Shown one piece after another: positions 8,322 through 16,911 of a stretch of 64,000 nucleotides of DNA. The stretch covers positions 310,001-374,000 of the forward strand of contig CAWJGZ010000003.1 of the NCBI GenBank assembly GCA_963842505.1, written 5' to 3'. Position 1 is the stretch's first letter. Every line of letters begins with the position of its first letter. Under the pieces are notes generated by a model. The model saw nothing but the letters and a program-made list of their open reading frames with translations. It made no database searches and was not told where the DNA came from. The position numbers were made by a program, and so were the translations under genes. The stretch comes from PALSA-129 sp963842505 (lineage in GTDB: Bacteria > Acidobacteriota > Terriglobia > Bryobacterales > Bryobacteraceae).

Positions 8322-8975
8322 ATGATCTTACAGGGGAAATACGCCCGGTTGTTGACGATCGTGCTGGTGGTGCAAGGCGGCGCATACTACGAGATACGGT
8401 CGCGGTCGGAGGTGACGCCGCCAGCGGCCCCATTAGCGTTGTTTCCGGCTCAATTGGGCGGCTGGCAACTGGCAAAGGAATACACGATCGAGCCGGAAGT
8501 GCAGAACGTGTTGCGAGCGGACGACATGTTGAGCCGCGATTATGTGAACCTTCCCGCGGCAGCCGACGCTTCCCTGCTGATCGCGTACTTCAAGACGCAG
8601 CGGTATGGCCAGGCGCCGCACTCGCCGAGGAATTGCCTGCCGGGGGCCGGCTGGGAGCCGACCGAAAGCGGGACGATGCAGATCGCGGTTCCGGAGCGGC
8701 GGGACCCGATTGTGGTCAACCGGTACGTTGTGGCGCGCGGGGAGGACAAGGTCCTGGCGATTTACTGGTACGAGGGCCGGCACCGGGTGATTGCCAGCGA
8801 GTATTGGGCGAAGTTCTGGCTGGTGATGGACGCGATCCGTTACCGCCGCAGCGACACATCTCTGGTGAGAGTGATGGTGCCAGTGCGCGACAACGACACC
8901 GATAGGGCAACGAAGACGGGAGTCGCGTTCGTACAGTCGCTATTCCCAGCGTTGTTGAGGCAGTTGCCGAATTAG
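8322..8975 (+). CDS. epsI: EpsI-domain protein (exosortase-associated)
   Basis: A 217-residue protein of the EpsI domain family, which is found fused to or beside exosortases in EPS/PEP-CTERM loci; its biochemical role is not settled. After a short N-terminal membrane segment (about residues 8-25) come typical blocks: LGGWQL near 45-50, LRADDMLSRDY near 64-73, and the signature HSPRNCLPGAGW (100-111), then IYWYEGRHRVIASEYWAKFWLVMDA. It has a strong ribosome binding site (GAGGAGGG at 8306-8313, about eight bases before the ATG). The neighbouring exosortase is reduced to a fragment, so this EpsI appears orphaned unless an exosortase is encoded elsewhere. Confidence 0.85.
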   Translation: MILQGKYARLLTIVLVVQGGAYYEIRSRSEVTPPAAPLALFPAQLGGWQLAKEYTIEPEVQNVLRADDMLSRDYVNLPAAADASLLIAYFKTQRYGQAPHSPRNCLPGAGWEPTESGTMQIAVPERRDPIVVNRYVVARGEDKVLAIYWYEGRHRVIASEYWAKFWLVMDAIRYRRSDTSLVRVMVPVRDNDTDRATKTGVAFVQSLFPALLRQLPN

Positions 8976-8997
8976 CTTCGGTGCGCCACGAAGGGCG

Positions 8998-10314
8998 TCA
9001 CCAGCAAATTCCCTGATATTGGCAGGGCAGGCTCTCCGGATGCGGTATTCTCACCAGGTCCAGCAGAATCTGGCCGGGACGAAGGGAAGACCGCAGGCAA
9101 TCCATGATGATTGAGCTATTGATCCCCAATACGACCAGTTCAGCCGATTGCACCACGTCCGCGCAGTTCTCGTTGAGCAGGGCGCCGAGATGCGGGATGG
9201 TGCGCTGAATGTAGTCCCGGTTGGCGCCGATCAGCGCGGCCACGCTGACGTGCCGGTCGTAAATGGCCAACTCCAGTCCTTTGCCGATGAGTTGTTCGGC
9301 CAGCAAGACGAGCGGGCTTTCCCGGAGATCGTCGGTACCGGTCTTGAAACTCAACCCGATCATTCCGATCTTACGTTTTTGGCTGGCGAGAATCTTGTCG
9401 ATGGCATGCTGGACATGCACGTGATTCGAAGGCAGGAGCGCGGCGAGGAGAGGAAGCTCGGCGTCTCGCATTTTCGCCATGTGAAGCGTGGCGCGGAGGT
9501 CTTTGGGCAGGCACGAGCCACCGAAAGCAAAGCCCGGCCGCAGATACGCCGGAGAGATGTTCAGTTGTGTATCGCGGCAGACCAGGGCCATGACTTCCAG
9601 CGGGTCGCAGCCCAAAGCTTCGCAGAGGCGGCCGATCTCGTTGGCGAAGGTGATTTTGAGAGCGTGGAAATCGTTGCAGCAATACTTCACCATTTCCGCC
9701 GTGCGCGTGGACGTCACGATAAAGTCGCACGGCAGGTGGCCAAACAGCTCGCGTATCTTGCCGGCAGCGCGGGGGGAAGCGGTCCCGACAACCGTAAAAG
9801 GGGGGCCTTCGAAATCGCGGATGGAACTGCCTTCACGAGTGAACTCCGGCTGGAAACAGACGTCGAAATCGACCCCATGTTTTTTCCCGGAATATTGCTC
9901 CAGCATCGGGAGCAAGATCTTTTCCACGGTACCGGGCACCAGAGTCGAACGATAGACGAAGAGGTGGTATCCCTGCTTTTCGGCTAGGGCCGCGCCCAGT
10001 TGCTCGGTCAGGGACAGGACCGCACTTTGATTCTGGCTGCCATTCGGGGCGGCCGGGGTAGCGACACAGATCATGGAAATCTCGGTTTCGAGGACCGCCT
10101 GGCGCGTGTCTTGTGTGACCGTGGCCTGTCCGCTAGAGACGGCCTTCGCGACCAGTTCGCCAAGCCCTTCTTCAATAACAGGCGACTTACCCGACAAAAT
10201 GATCTGGATCTTGCCCGGGTCGATTTCGACGCCGACGACGGAGTGGCCATCACGGGCAAGGCACGCGAACGACACAGTTCCCACGTATCCCAGTCCGAAG
10301 ATGCTGATTTTCAA
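8998..10314 (-). CDS. GDP-mannose/UDP-glucose dehydrogenase family (AlgD-like)
   Basis: Nucleotide-sugar 6-dehydrogenase of 438 residues, probably making GDP-mannuronate or a related acidic sugar donor. The Rossmann motif IFGLGYVG is at residues 5-12; catalytic Cys268 is in RPGFAFGGSCLPKDLRA, the form seen in AlgD-type GDP-mannose dehydrogenases. I place the start at TTG (complement of 10312-10314), giving an N-terminus KISIFGLGYVG as in homologues, with GAGGGA about six bases upstream. A GTG at 10338 would add eight residues. The gene converges with epsI and lies upstream, on its own strand, of the plus-strand genes beyond 10.9 kb. Substrate choice (GDP-Man versus UDP-Glc) is not certain from motifs alone. 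Confidence 0.85.
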   Translation of the reverse strand: MKISIFGLGYVGTVSFACLARDGHSVVGVEIDPGKIQIILSGKSPVIEEGLGELVAKAVSSGQATVTQDTRQAVLETEISMICVATPAAPNGSQNQSAVLSLTEQLGAALAEKQGYHLFVYRSTLVPGTVEKILLPMLEQYSGKKHGVDFDVCFQPEFTREGSSIRDFEGPPFTVVGTASPRAAGKIRELFGHLPCDFIVTSTRTAEMVKYCCNDFHALKITFANEIGRLCEALGCDPLEVMALVCRDTQLNISPAYLRPGFAFGGSCLPKDLRATLHMAKMRDAELPLLAALLPSNHVHVQHAIDKILASQKRKIGMIGLSFKTGTDDLRESPLVLLAEQLIGKGLELAIYDRHVSVAALIGANRDYIQRTIPHLGALLNENCADVVQSAELVVLGINSSIIMDCLRSSLRPGQILLDLVRIPHPESLPCQYQGICW

Positions 10315-10510
10315 GAAAGTTCCCTCTGCTTCCAGCACTGCTCGAGAGAATGATCGACGATCTCATTCCCCCCAATACCTGAATAGTTTAGTTTCCCAGA
10401 AGCCACGAAGACCAGTCAAATATAAGTGAATTCGACCAGCGGTACGGGAGCACACATTCGGGAAGACCAGGAAAACAGGGCAGAGCAGTTCCCGCGGCAG
10501 GAGGAAAGAA

Positions 10511-10588
10511 TGGTAGGCGGAGCAGGAATTGAACCGTGCAACCTCCTCTGTGTTGAATAGAGGCGCTCTACCGTTGAGCTATCCGCCT
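10511..10588 (-). tRNA. tRNA-like gene, probably degenerate (anticodon unclear)
   Basis: Read on the minus strand, a seven-pair acceptor stem (AGGCGGA with TCCGCCT), discriminator A and encoded CCA are clear, as are T8, a D stem GCTC/GAGC and a TTCAATT T-loop. The anticodon arm is irregular: CCTCT and AGAGG leave a nine-base loop, while forcing a seven-base loop gives TTCAACA (anticodon CAA) with an A-C mismatch closing it. The T stem also needs a bulged C (GCACGG against CCTGC). The long variable arm of a Leu tRNA is absent. It may be a decayed tRNA or an unusual one. Confidence 0.55.
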
Positions 10589-10707
10589 TCAATGTCAATT
10601 GACTAAGAGCGAGCCTGGACAAGGACCCGGCTAAACGCCGATTTTTCTAATATATCAGGTCCTTTCCCGGGATGCGAGTAAGGGAATAGGGGCGGGTGCG
10701 CGCCACG

Positions 10708-10836
10708 TCGCCATTTCCCAGAGAAACAAGTGATTCCGGGCGTACCAACGACTCAGCACGGAGCCGCGAGCGTTGGCGAGCGTTCAGTTCCAGGGTGCGT
10801 GGCGGCCGCTCGTTAACACTCGCGGTTCTGTGCCCG
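10708..10836 (+). repeat. Dispersed repeat, copy A
   Basis: About 130 bases beginning GTCGCCATTTCCCAGAGAAA and ending near CGCGGTTCTGTGCC. It aligns along its length, by eye roughly three quarters identical, with a second copy at about 30245-30377. Both have complementary ends (GCACGGAGCCGCGAGCG against CTCGCGGTTCTGTGC), so the unit can fold into a long imperfect hairpin. Shorter relatives occur near 26630 and at 31413 and 31509. Confidence 0.7.
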
Positions 10837-10993
10837 GGGGAGTACGAAAGATACTGGTAGGTAAATATAGCTATTGCAATGTAATACAGATGGTGGGAAA
10901 AAGAGGGGATGCCGGTGGGGATATATTTGAGCCGATACGTTCTGGTATTATCCAAGAGGTGCGAATCGGGCTAGTGGCAGTGCGCGCATACAA

Positions 10994-12217
10994 ATGAGAA
11001 TTTTATTCGTGTGCCACCGGTTCCCGTTTCCACCGAACCGCGGCGGTAAGATAAGACCCTTTAACATCATCCGGCATCTCAACACGAATCACGAGGTGAC
11101 GGTTGCCTCCATGGTGCGTTCCGAGAAGGAGTCGGAGCAAGGAGCCGGCCTGGCCGACTACTGCTGCCGGATGGTGATGGCGCGAGTGAACGAAGGCATT
11201 CAGTCCATCCGCACGGTGGGACGCCTGTTCACGAGCAGTCCTTCTTCGATGGGGTATTTTCATTCCTCCTATCTCGCGAAGCGCATCGAGCGACTGCTTC
11301 AGGAGACCAGCTACGATTTGATTCTTGTGCATTGCTCGTCGGCAGCGCCATACGTAGCCAAGGCGCGGAATATCCCCAAGATCCTGGATTTCGGCGATAT
11401 GGATTCCCAGAAGTGGATGCAACTGGCGCAGTTTCGCTCGTTTCCCGTGAAGCTGGGCTATTTGCTGGAGGGGCGGAAGCTGATGGCCTGGGAAATGCGT
11501 CTGGCCCGTCAGTTCACCTTCTGTACGACCACCACGCGCGTCGAGGAGGCCACGCTGGACAGCTATCAGACAGGGGCTCGAACCGATTGCGTACCCAACG
11601 GAGTGGACGCCGAGTATTTCGCTCCGACGGACGAGCCGTATGACGACCACACGATCTCGTTTGTCGGCCGGATGGACTACTACCCGAACCGCCAATGCAT
11701 GGTGAGGTTCTGCAATTCGGTCTGGCCGCTACTCCGCGAACGCATCCCTGGAATCAAGCTGGTGATCATCGGTGCGGAACCGGCGCCGGAGATTCGCAGG
11801 CTGGCCCGATTGCCCGGCGTCACGGTAACCGGTTCGGTTCCGGATGTCAGGCCCCTGGCGCGGCGGTCGGCGGCTATGGTTGCGCCGCTGGAGATCGCGC
11901 GGGGAACGCAGAACAAGATTCTGGAATCTCTCGCCATGGGAGTGCCGGTAGTTTGCAGCAGACTGGCTTTACAAGGAGTGAATGCGCACGAAGGGGAAGA
12001 CATCTTAGTGGCCGAGACGCCACAGGAGCATGTCGCGGCGCTGACGATGCTTTTGTCCAACCGCGAGCGCCGGGCCGCACTGGCGGCCGCCGGCCGGGCC
12101 CAGGTACTGGAGTGCCACAACTGGGCCGCATCGATGCGGCGCATGGACCAGGTGATTGAACGCTGCCTGGCCCTGCAACCGCCAGTTGGCCGTTCAACCG
12201 AGCGTGATATGCGATAA
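10994..12217 (+). CDS. Glycosyltransferase, EPS/PEP-CTERM-associated sugar transferase family (first of tandem pair)
   Basis: A 407-residue GT-B glycosyltransferase expected to add a sugar from an activated donor during polysaccharide assembly at the inner membrane. The N-terminus MRILFVCHRFPFPPNRGGK with downstream IRPFNIIRHL is diagnostic of the Stp1-type EPS/PEP-CTERM-associated sugar transferases (TIGR03087-like). The C-terminal half has ISFVGRMDYYPN, TGSVPDVRPL, and the GT4 donor-site region APLEIARGTQNKILESLAMGVPVV. Start ATG 10994 gives the family N-terminus. It is followed after nine bases by a related gene. Confidence 0.87.
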   Translation: MRILFVCHRFPFPPNRGGKIRPFNIIRHLNTNHEVTVASMVRSEKESEQGAGLADYCCRMVMARVNEGIQSIRTVGRLFTSSPSSMGYFHSSYLAKRIERLLQETSYDLILVHCSSAAPYVAKARNIPKILDFGDMDSQKWMQLAQFRSFPVKLGYLLEGRKLMAWEMRLARQFTFCTTTTRVEEATLDSYQTGARTDCVPNGVDAEYFAPTDEPYDDHTISFVGRMDYYPNRQCMVRFCNSVWPLLRERIPGIKLVIIGAEPAPEIRRLARLPGVTVTGSVPDVRPLARRSAAMVAPLEIARGTQNKILESLAMGVPVVCSRLALQGVNAHEGEDILVAETPQEHVAALTMLLSNRERRAALAAAGRAQVLECHNWAASMRRMDQVIERCLALQPPVGRSTERDMR

Positions 12218-12226
12218 TCTACCACG

Positions 12227-13417
12227 TTGGCGAAACGGGACGTTCTATACCTTTCTCATTGCTGCCCCACGCTACCCGATAAGGGCGAGCGGATCCGCTC
12301 ATTTCACGAGGTCAAATATCTCGCACAGCGCTACCGGCTGCATGTGGTGTGCATGGCGCACGACCGGCGCGCGTTAGAGCAAGTGCCCGAAATGCGATTG
12401 GAATGCGCCTCGTTTTCGGCGCACCGGTTTTCCGCCAAAATCCAAATGGGACGAGCGGCGCTTCGATACCTGGGGGGGGCATCCCTCACCGAGGAGTATT
12501 ATCGGACCCACCGGGTAAAGGAAGCCATACGGTTTCTCCACAAGGAAGTGCGGTTGGCTGCGACGGTGGTGTTTTCCTCGGCGATGGCCCAGTACGCGCC
12601 TCCCGACATCCCGATTCTGCTGGATATGGTGGATGTGGATTCGGAAAAGTGGTTTCAATACAGCCGGACACGCCTTCCGAGCTTTTTCTATCGCGCGGAA
12701 GGAACGCGCCTGCGGGAAGTGGAACAAACGTTCTCCCATCTGGCCAAATGCGTGATTCTGACGACCGAGCAGGAAGCCAGCATCCTGCGGCGATACACGC
12801 CGGATTCACAGAAGATTCGCGCGATCGAGAATGGCGTCGACTCGGATTTCTTTGATCCGCATCGGCTTCCCAAGGATGCGGAACTGGCGGAACGACGGTA
12901 CATCGTGCTAGTCGGCGCCATGGACTATTACCCCAACTCCGAAGGCGCAGCCTGGTTTGCCAGAGAGGTATTCCCTCGCTTGAGGGAGCGGTGCAAGGAC
13001 ATCGAATTCCTCATCGTAGGGCACCAACCGCGACATTTTGTGCGGAAGCTTGCCTCAATTCCGGGTATTACAGTCACCGGGTATGTGCCGGACGTGAGGC
13101 CGTACATCGGCCATTCCCTGGCGGTGGTGGCGCCACTTCGCATTGCCCGGGGCATTCAGAACAAGGTTCTGGAAGCCCTGGCGATGGGCAAGGAGGTGGT
13201 TGCATCCGAGGAACTCGGCAGGACCTTTGGGAAATCCGTTCCGAAGGGCTTATCGGTCTGCGGCACGGTGGGAGAATACGTGGACACCATCCTGCGAATC
13301 GTCAACTCCGGCAGCCGTGAACCCGACTTCGAAATCCGGCAAGACACCATAGACCACTTCTCATGGGACAAGAAACTGGCGTGCCTGGATGAAGAACTTC
13401 AGGCTATTGTCGGCTGA
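12227..13417 (+). CDS. Glycosyltransferase, EPS/PEP-CTERM-associated sugar transferase family (second of tandem pair)
   Basis: A 396-residue GT-B enzyme homologous to the preceding gene: LYLSHCCPTLPDKGERIRSF matches the family N-terminus, and IVLVGAMDYYPNSEGAAWF, TGYVPDVRPYIGHS and APLRIARGIQNKVLEALAMG match the C-terminal donor domain. It starts with TTG at 12227 (TTGGCGAAACGG), nine bases after the preceding stop, so the two are probably one transcription unit. Divergence between the two copies is large, so they likely transfer different sugars or to different acceptors rather than being a recent duplication. Confidence 0.86.
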   Translation: MAKRDVLYLSHCCPTLPDKGERIRSFHEVKYLAQRYRLHVVCMAHDRRALEQVPEMRLECASFSAHRFSAKIQMGRAALRYLGGASLTEEYYRTHRVKEAIRFLHKEVRLAATVVFSSAMAQYAPPDIPILLDMVDVDSEKWFQYSRTRLPSFFYRAEGTRLREVEQTFSHLAKCVILTTEQEASILRRYTPDSQKIRAIENGVDSDFFDPHRLPKDAELAERRYIVLVGAMDYYPNSEGAAWFAREVFPRLRERCKDIEFLIVGHQPRHFVRKLASIPGITVTGYVPDVRPYIGHSLAVVAPLRIARGIQNKVLEALAMGKEVVASEELGRTFGKSVPKGLSVCGTVGEYVDTILRIVNSGSREPDFEIRQDTIDHFSWDKKLACLDEELQAIVG

Positions 13418-13424
13418 TGGCAAG

Positions 13425-14609
13425 TTACGGATGGTTTAGAACCGCGGGCGAGCAGGCAAAATCCATGATCGCCTCCACCACGGTTTCTTGTTCTTGTGGA
13501 GTCAGTTCCGGAAAAACGGGAAGGCTGATCACTTCGTCCGCCAGGGCCTCCACCACGGGCAGAGGGGCGTAGGGTCCAAACTGCCGAAAGCACTCCTGCC
13601 GATGGAGGGGAAGCGGATAGTAGATGGCCGAGGCAATCTCGCGCTCGGCCAGAAACTGGCATAGCGCGTCGCGCGGGGAGTTCGCCGCAGGTCCGCAGTT
13701 CCCGATCCATTCAGGCCCCGGCCGGACGCGAAGCGTGTACTGGTTCGCGATGTGTGTGCAGCCGGGATGAGTCACCGGGGGCACGAATTCCACGTATTTA
13801 TTGCCGGGGCGATTGGCGAGAAGCCTGGTGTATTCGCGAGCATGGCTCTGGCGGGCCGCGGTGTATTCCGCGAGGCGCGGGAGCTTGACATTGAGAAATG
13901 CCGCCTGCACAGCATCCAGGCGAAAGTTCCCACCCACAATGCGGTGATAGTACCGCTCCTGCGCGCCATGATTCCGCAGCAACCGGGCCTTTGCCGCCAA
14001 CTCTGCATCGTTGGTCACCAGAAGCCCCGCGTCCCCAAGCGCCGCCAGATTCTTCGAAGGATAGAAACTGATGGTCCCAAATTCTCCCATGGAACCCACG
14101 GGCCGCCCTTTATAGGTGGCGCCGAAGGATTGGGCCGCGTCTTCGATCACCGCCAGGCGGTGGTTGCGGGCGATAGCGAGTATCGGATCCATATCGGCCG
14201 CCTGGCCGAACAGGTGGACCGGAATCACAGCCTTGGTGCGCGCGGTAATCAGAGGCTCAAGACCAGCCGGGTCGAGGTTGAAGCAATCGGGGCATGAATC
14301 CGCGAAGACGGGCTTTGCCCCAACGCGGGCGATGCAGCCGGCCGTCGCGAAGAAGGTGAATGCGGGGCAGATTACTTCGTCTCCCGGCCCGATACCGAGC
14401 GCCATGAGCGCCACCAGAATGGCATCGGTACCGGAAGAAATCCCAATGCCGAATTGCGCTCCGGCCAGCGCCGCCGCCGCAGTCTCAAAGCGCGTTACCT
14501 CCGGGCCCAGAATGTACTGCCCGGAGTGCAATACACGGCGGAGGGACTCCAGGAGCTCGCCTTCCAAAGGGAGATTCTGCCGATTGACATCCAGCAAGGG
14601 GACTTTCAT
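13425..14609 (-). CDS. DegT/DnrJ/EryC1/StrS-family PLP aminotransferase
   Basis: PLP-dependent sugar aminotransferase of 394 residues, predicted to convert a keto nucleotide sugar to an amino sugar using glutamate. Start at ATG complementary to 14607-14609 gives MKVPLLDVNRQN, the usual family beginning; the longer open frame adds 31 unlikely residues. Visible motifs are the SSGTDAILVAL cofactor loop (58-68), AFTFFATAGCI, VIEDAAQSFGATYKG (about 154-168) and the PLP Schiff-base Lys186 in SFYPSKNLAALGDAG. In this locus it could act on the product of a 3-keto or 4-keto oxidation to make a diamino uronic acid, as WlbE/WbpE do, but no partner N-acetyltransferase is visible. Convergent with the glycosyltransferase pair, separated by seven bases. 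Confidence 0.88.
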   Translation of the reverse strand: MKVPLLDVNRQNLPLEGELLESLRRVLHSGQYILGPEVTRFETAAAALAGAQFGIGISSGTDAILVALMALGIGPGDEVICPAFTFFATAGCIARVGAKPVFADSCPDCFNLDPAGLEPLITARTKAVIPVHLFGQAADMDPILAIARNHRLAVIEDAAQSFGATYKGRPVGSMGEFGTISFYPSKNLAALGDAGLLVTNDAELAAKARLLRNHGAQERYYHRIVGGNFRLDAVQAAFLNVKLPRLAEYTAARQSHAREYTRLLANRPGNKYVEFVPPVTHPGCTHIANQYTLRVRPGPEWIGNCGPAANSPRDALCQFLAEREIASAIYYPLPLHRQECFRQFGPYAPLPVVEALADEVISLPVFPELTPQEQETVVEAIMDFACSPAVLNHP

Positions 14610-15090
14610 GCTATCCACATCATAACAATCGAGCGTAGCCGGCGCCGCGATTCGGCCGGTGCGAAGGTATGCTGGAGGCCGGCACTCAGTGGGACACAGC
14701 AACTCGCGCGAGAATCGACCTTCACTTCCGGCCCCCTTTCCGACACTACAGTGCTCCGCGAGCGCGAATGACGGATCTCAGAAGGCACTTAACTGCTTCT
14801 TGTCTTTCCCCGCAGCTCCTCTTCGCAGACATTCATTGCAATAACAGCTACTTAGGGCCATATCGCTTTTATTTGAAAGTGCAGTCACCAAAAACCAGAT
14901 TTTTATTTGCCGTGTTTTCATGGAGATGGCAAAGCCCCTGGATCTTGACAGAAACACCGCGATGATACCCTGAAGCTGGATAGGGAAGTTCACAACGGCC
15001 CACGGTCACGGCGGGCCGATTCTATTTCACGAACTACTCGGCGGCCTCGCGGAAACGCGAGGCCGTTTTCATTTGGGAAACAGGACGAAT
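14610..15090. other. Intergenic region before the tail-fibre-like block
   Basis: About 480 bases without a supported gene. It contains an AT-richer stretch (about 14835-14930), a TTGACA at 14945-14950 without a convincing -10 at normal spacing, and a strong hairpin/terminator at 15043-15069. The region separates the minus-strand aminotransferase from the plus-strand secreted-protein block. Confidence 0.5.
15043..15069 (+). terminator. Strong rho-independent-type hairpin
   Basis: A perfect nine-pair stem GGCCTCGCG/CGCGAGGCC (15043-15051 and 15056-15064) with GAAA loop, followed by GTTTTC. It sits 22 bases before the small ORF at 15091, so on the plus strand it would stop transcription entering the block, or act as a leader attenuator. 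No plus-strand gene ends just upstream, which is odd for a plain terminator. Confidence 0.6.
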
Positions 15091-15198
15091 ATGACTCAGA
15101 CCGAAGAAACACCCATGACCGGGACGGCAGAGCGCCCGCGTATGTCGATCACACATACAATCCGTCCGATACCCAGGTTGCGGAAGGACAACGAATGA
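15091..15198 (+). CDS. Small coupled ORF, 35 residues
   Basis: ATG at 15091 opens a 35-codon frame (MTQTEETPMTGTAERPRM then SITHTIRPIPRLRKDNE) whose TGA overlaps the next gene's ATG as ATGA at 15195-15198. GGA lies five to eight bases before the start. The product is hydrophilic, with an acidic first part and a basic end, and no membrane segment. The tight overlap argues that it is translated, perhaps as a leader peptide that couples translation of the large secreted protein. No family recognised. Confidence 0.45.
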   Translation: MTQTEETPMTGTAERPRMSITHTIRPIPRLRKDNE

Positions 15199-16901
15199 GA
15201 CGTGATTTATTGATTGCCGTCACCTTGTTCGCGGGGATAGTCAATGCTCCGGGACAAACGCTTGTGGACCTGCGAACCCAGACCAAGAACGTGGACTTCT
15301 CGAGCGCACTTAGCACGAAACCTTTCCGGGCTGGCGCGAGCCTACCTTTAACGTGCAACGTGGGAGAGGCTTTCCTGAACCTGGGCGCGCTGCCTGGCCA
15401 GAACCTCTACATCTGCACCGTGGCCAACACGTGGACCGTGCAGGCACCGGCGGCTCTTCCGAGTTTGTCCGGTAACGCCGGCAAACTGTTGTCGAACGAC
15501 GGCACCAATCTCCAATGGCGAGGGCTCGGCGGCGATCTGTCCGGCACTCCCGACGCCGCCGTGGTGAAGCAAATTCAAGGGCGGTTGGTCAATCCCTTGG
15601 CGCCGCTGCAAGGCCAACTCCTGCGCTGGGATGGGGTGGGAAACCAGTGGAGCCCATCTACCGAGACGGTCAGTTCGATATTCGGCCGCACGGGGTCGGT
15701 AGCGGCGCAAGCCGGCGACTACACATTCCCGCAGATTGGCGGCACGCTGTCGCTGGCGCAAGGCGGAACCGGCGCCACCAGTGCGGCCGGGGCACTGGCC
15801 AGCATAGGCGCCGCGCCCGTGGTACACACTCATGTCCTTACGGATCTTGTCGGGATCACAGGCAAACAAGGGACCACAGGGACCTTCCAGATGTTCGGCG
15901 GCGGCACGGTCAACACGAATGACTGCGCCAGGTTCGATGCCAACGGCAACCTGATTTCGGCGGGAATGCCGTGCGGCCCGACGCCCAATTACGGACAATC
16001 CTTCACTTCCGCAACCTCAGTGACGTTGACGCACAACCTGAATTCATCCGACCTGCTGGTGCAATGCTATGACACGAGCCAAACGGCGATCGGGTTCAAC
16101 AGCTTTACCGCCAGCACCACCAACAGCGCCACCGTGACCTTCGTCAATCCCCAATCGGGACGCTGCGTGGTCAGCGCCAGTTCCGGGTCCAGCAGCGGCG
16201 GCGGTACCGTCACCAACCTGTCAGGCGCCCTGACGGCGGATCAACCAGTCTTCGGCAATTCCGGGGCCGACCTGAAAGTAGGCACGAAGACCGGGACTGG
16301 CGACCAGGTAGTAGTAAGTCAATCGCCAGTTATCACTTCACCCTACATCGCAGACTTTACGAACATGCCACACAGCCACAGCGCCGCCTCAACGGGCGGG
16401 CAGTTGGGAATCGCGGCGATTCAGGCCGCCGCGCTTAGCGGGAACGGGACCATGCTTGCCACAACAAGCGGCACGCTGACCTCTGGAGATTGTGCGCGCA
16501 TTGACGCCTATGGCAACTTCATCGACGCCGGCGCGCCGTGCGGAGCCGGTAGCGGTTCGGTCGTAACGGGGCTCGGTCTGGCGGGCGCAGGGACAACGGC
16601 GAGTCCCTTGATGGTGGACACGACCGCGGTTCCGACCCGATTGTCGGGAACGAATAGTCTGACGTGGGCCTCGTTCGTCCAATCAACCTGCCAGGAGTTG
16701 ACCATCACGCTGACGGGAGCGGTGACGGGGGATGAAGTTATGCTCGGGCCACCACCGACTATAGACCAAGGATTCCAATGGGGCGCATATGTGAGCAGCG
16801 CGAACACAGTGACAGTTCGAATGTGCAAGATCACGAGTGGAAGCGCTACTCCAGTATCGAACGGCTTGTCGTGGCGAGCGACGATCATCAAGGCTTTATA
16901 G
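15195..16901 (+). CDS. Secreted phage-tail-fibre-like repeat protein
   Basis: A 568-residue protein with a signal peptide (MRRDLLIAVTLFAGIVNAPGQ). The interior looks like phage tail-fibre shafts: VSSIFGRTGSVAAQAGDYTF, then TLSLAQGGTGATSAAGALAS, plus histidine-bearing HSHSAASTGG. A repeat is visible: NDCARFDANGNLISAGMPCG (about 240-260) and GDCARIDAYGNFIDAGAPCG (about 445-465). Composition is Gly/Ser/Thr/Ala-rich with few charges. Unlike true tail fibres it is addressed for export and lies in a polysaccharide locus with no capsid, tail or assembly genes. I infer an extracellular fibrous or binding protein; no enzymatic motif is visible. It is translationally coupled to the upstream small ORF. 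Confidence 0.75.
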   Translation: MRRDLLIAVTLFAGIVNAPGQTLVDLRTQTKNVDFSSALSTKPFRAGASLPLTCNVGEAFLNLGALPGQNLYICTVANTWTVQAPAALPSLSGNAGKLLSNDGTNLQWRGLGGDLSGTPDAAVVKQIQGRLVNPLAPLQGQLLRWDGVGNQWSPSTETVSSIFGRTGSVAAQAGDYTFPQIGGTLSLAQGGTGATSAAGALASIGAAPVVHTHVLTDLVGITGKQGTTGTFQMFGGGTVNTNDCARFDANGNLISAGMPCGPTPNYGQSFTSATSVTLTHNLNSSDLLVQCYDTSQTAIGFNSFTASTTNSATVTFVNPQSGRCVVSASSGSSSGGGTVTNLSGALTADQPVFGNSGADLKVGTKTGTGDQVVVSQSPVITSPYIADFTNMPHSHSAASTGGQLGIAAIQAAALSGNGTMLATTSGTLTSGDCARIDAYGNFIDAGAPCGAGSGSVVTGLGLAGAGTTASPLMVDTTAVPTRLSGTNSLTWASFVQSTCQELTITLTGAVTGDEVMLGPPPTIDQGFQWGAYVSSANTVTVRMCKITSGSATPVSNGLSWRATIIKAL

Positions 16902-16911
16902 GAGATCGAAC

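Larger units (their letters stand above)
10315..10993. other. Intergenic region holding a tRNA-like gene and a dispersed repeat
   Basis: A 680-base gap between the AlgD-like gene and the first glycosyltransferase. Apart from the tRNA-like sequence (10511-10588) and a copy of the dispersed repeat (about 10708-10836) I see no gene. The part from about 10850 to 10990 is AT-richer than its surroundings and precedes the plus-strand glycosyltransferases, so a promoter may lie there, but I could not define -35/-10 boxes with confidence. Confidence 0.5.

Noticed and set aside
10511..10588. Functional tRNA-Leu(CAA)
   Set aside because: A leucine tRNA should have a long variable arm; this 78-base sequence is class I and its anticodon stem is mismatched.
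14945..14971. Sigma-70 promoter for the tail-fibre block (TTGACA at 14945)
   Set aside because: No acceptable -10 box at 16-18 bases; and a strong terminator-like hairpin lies between it and the first gene.
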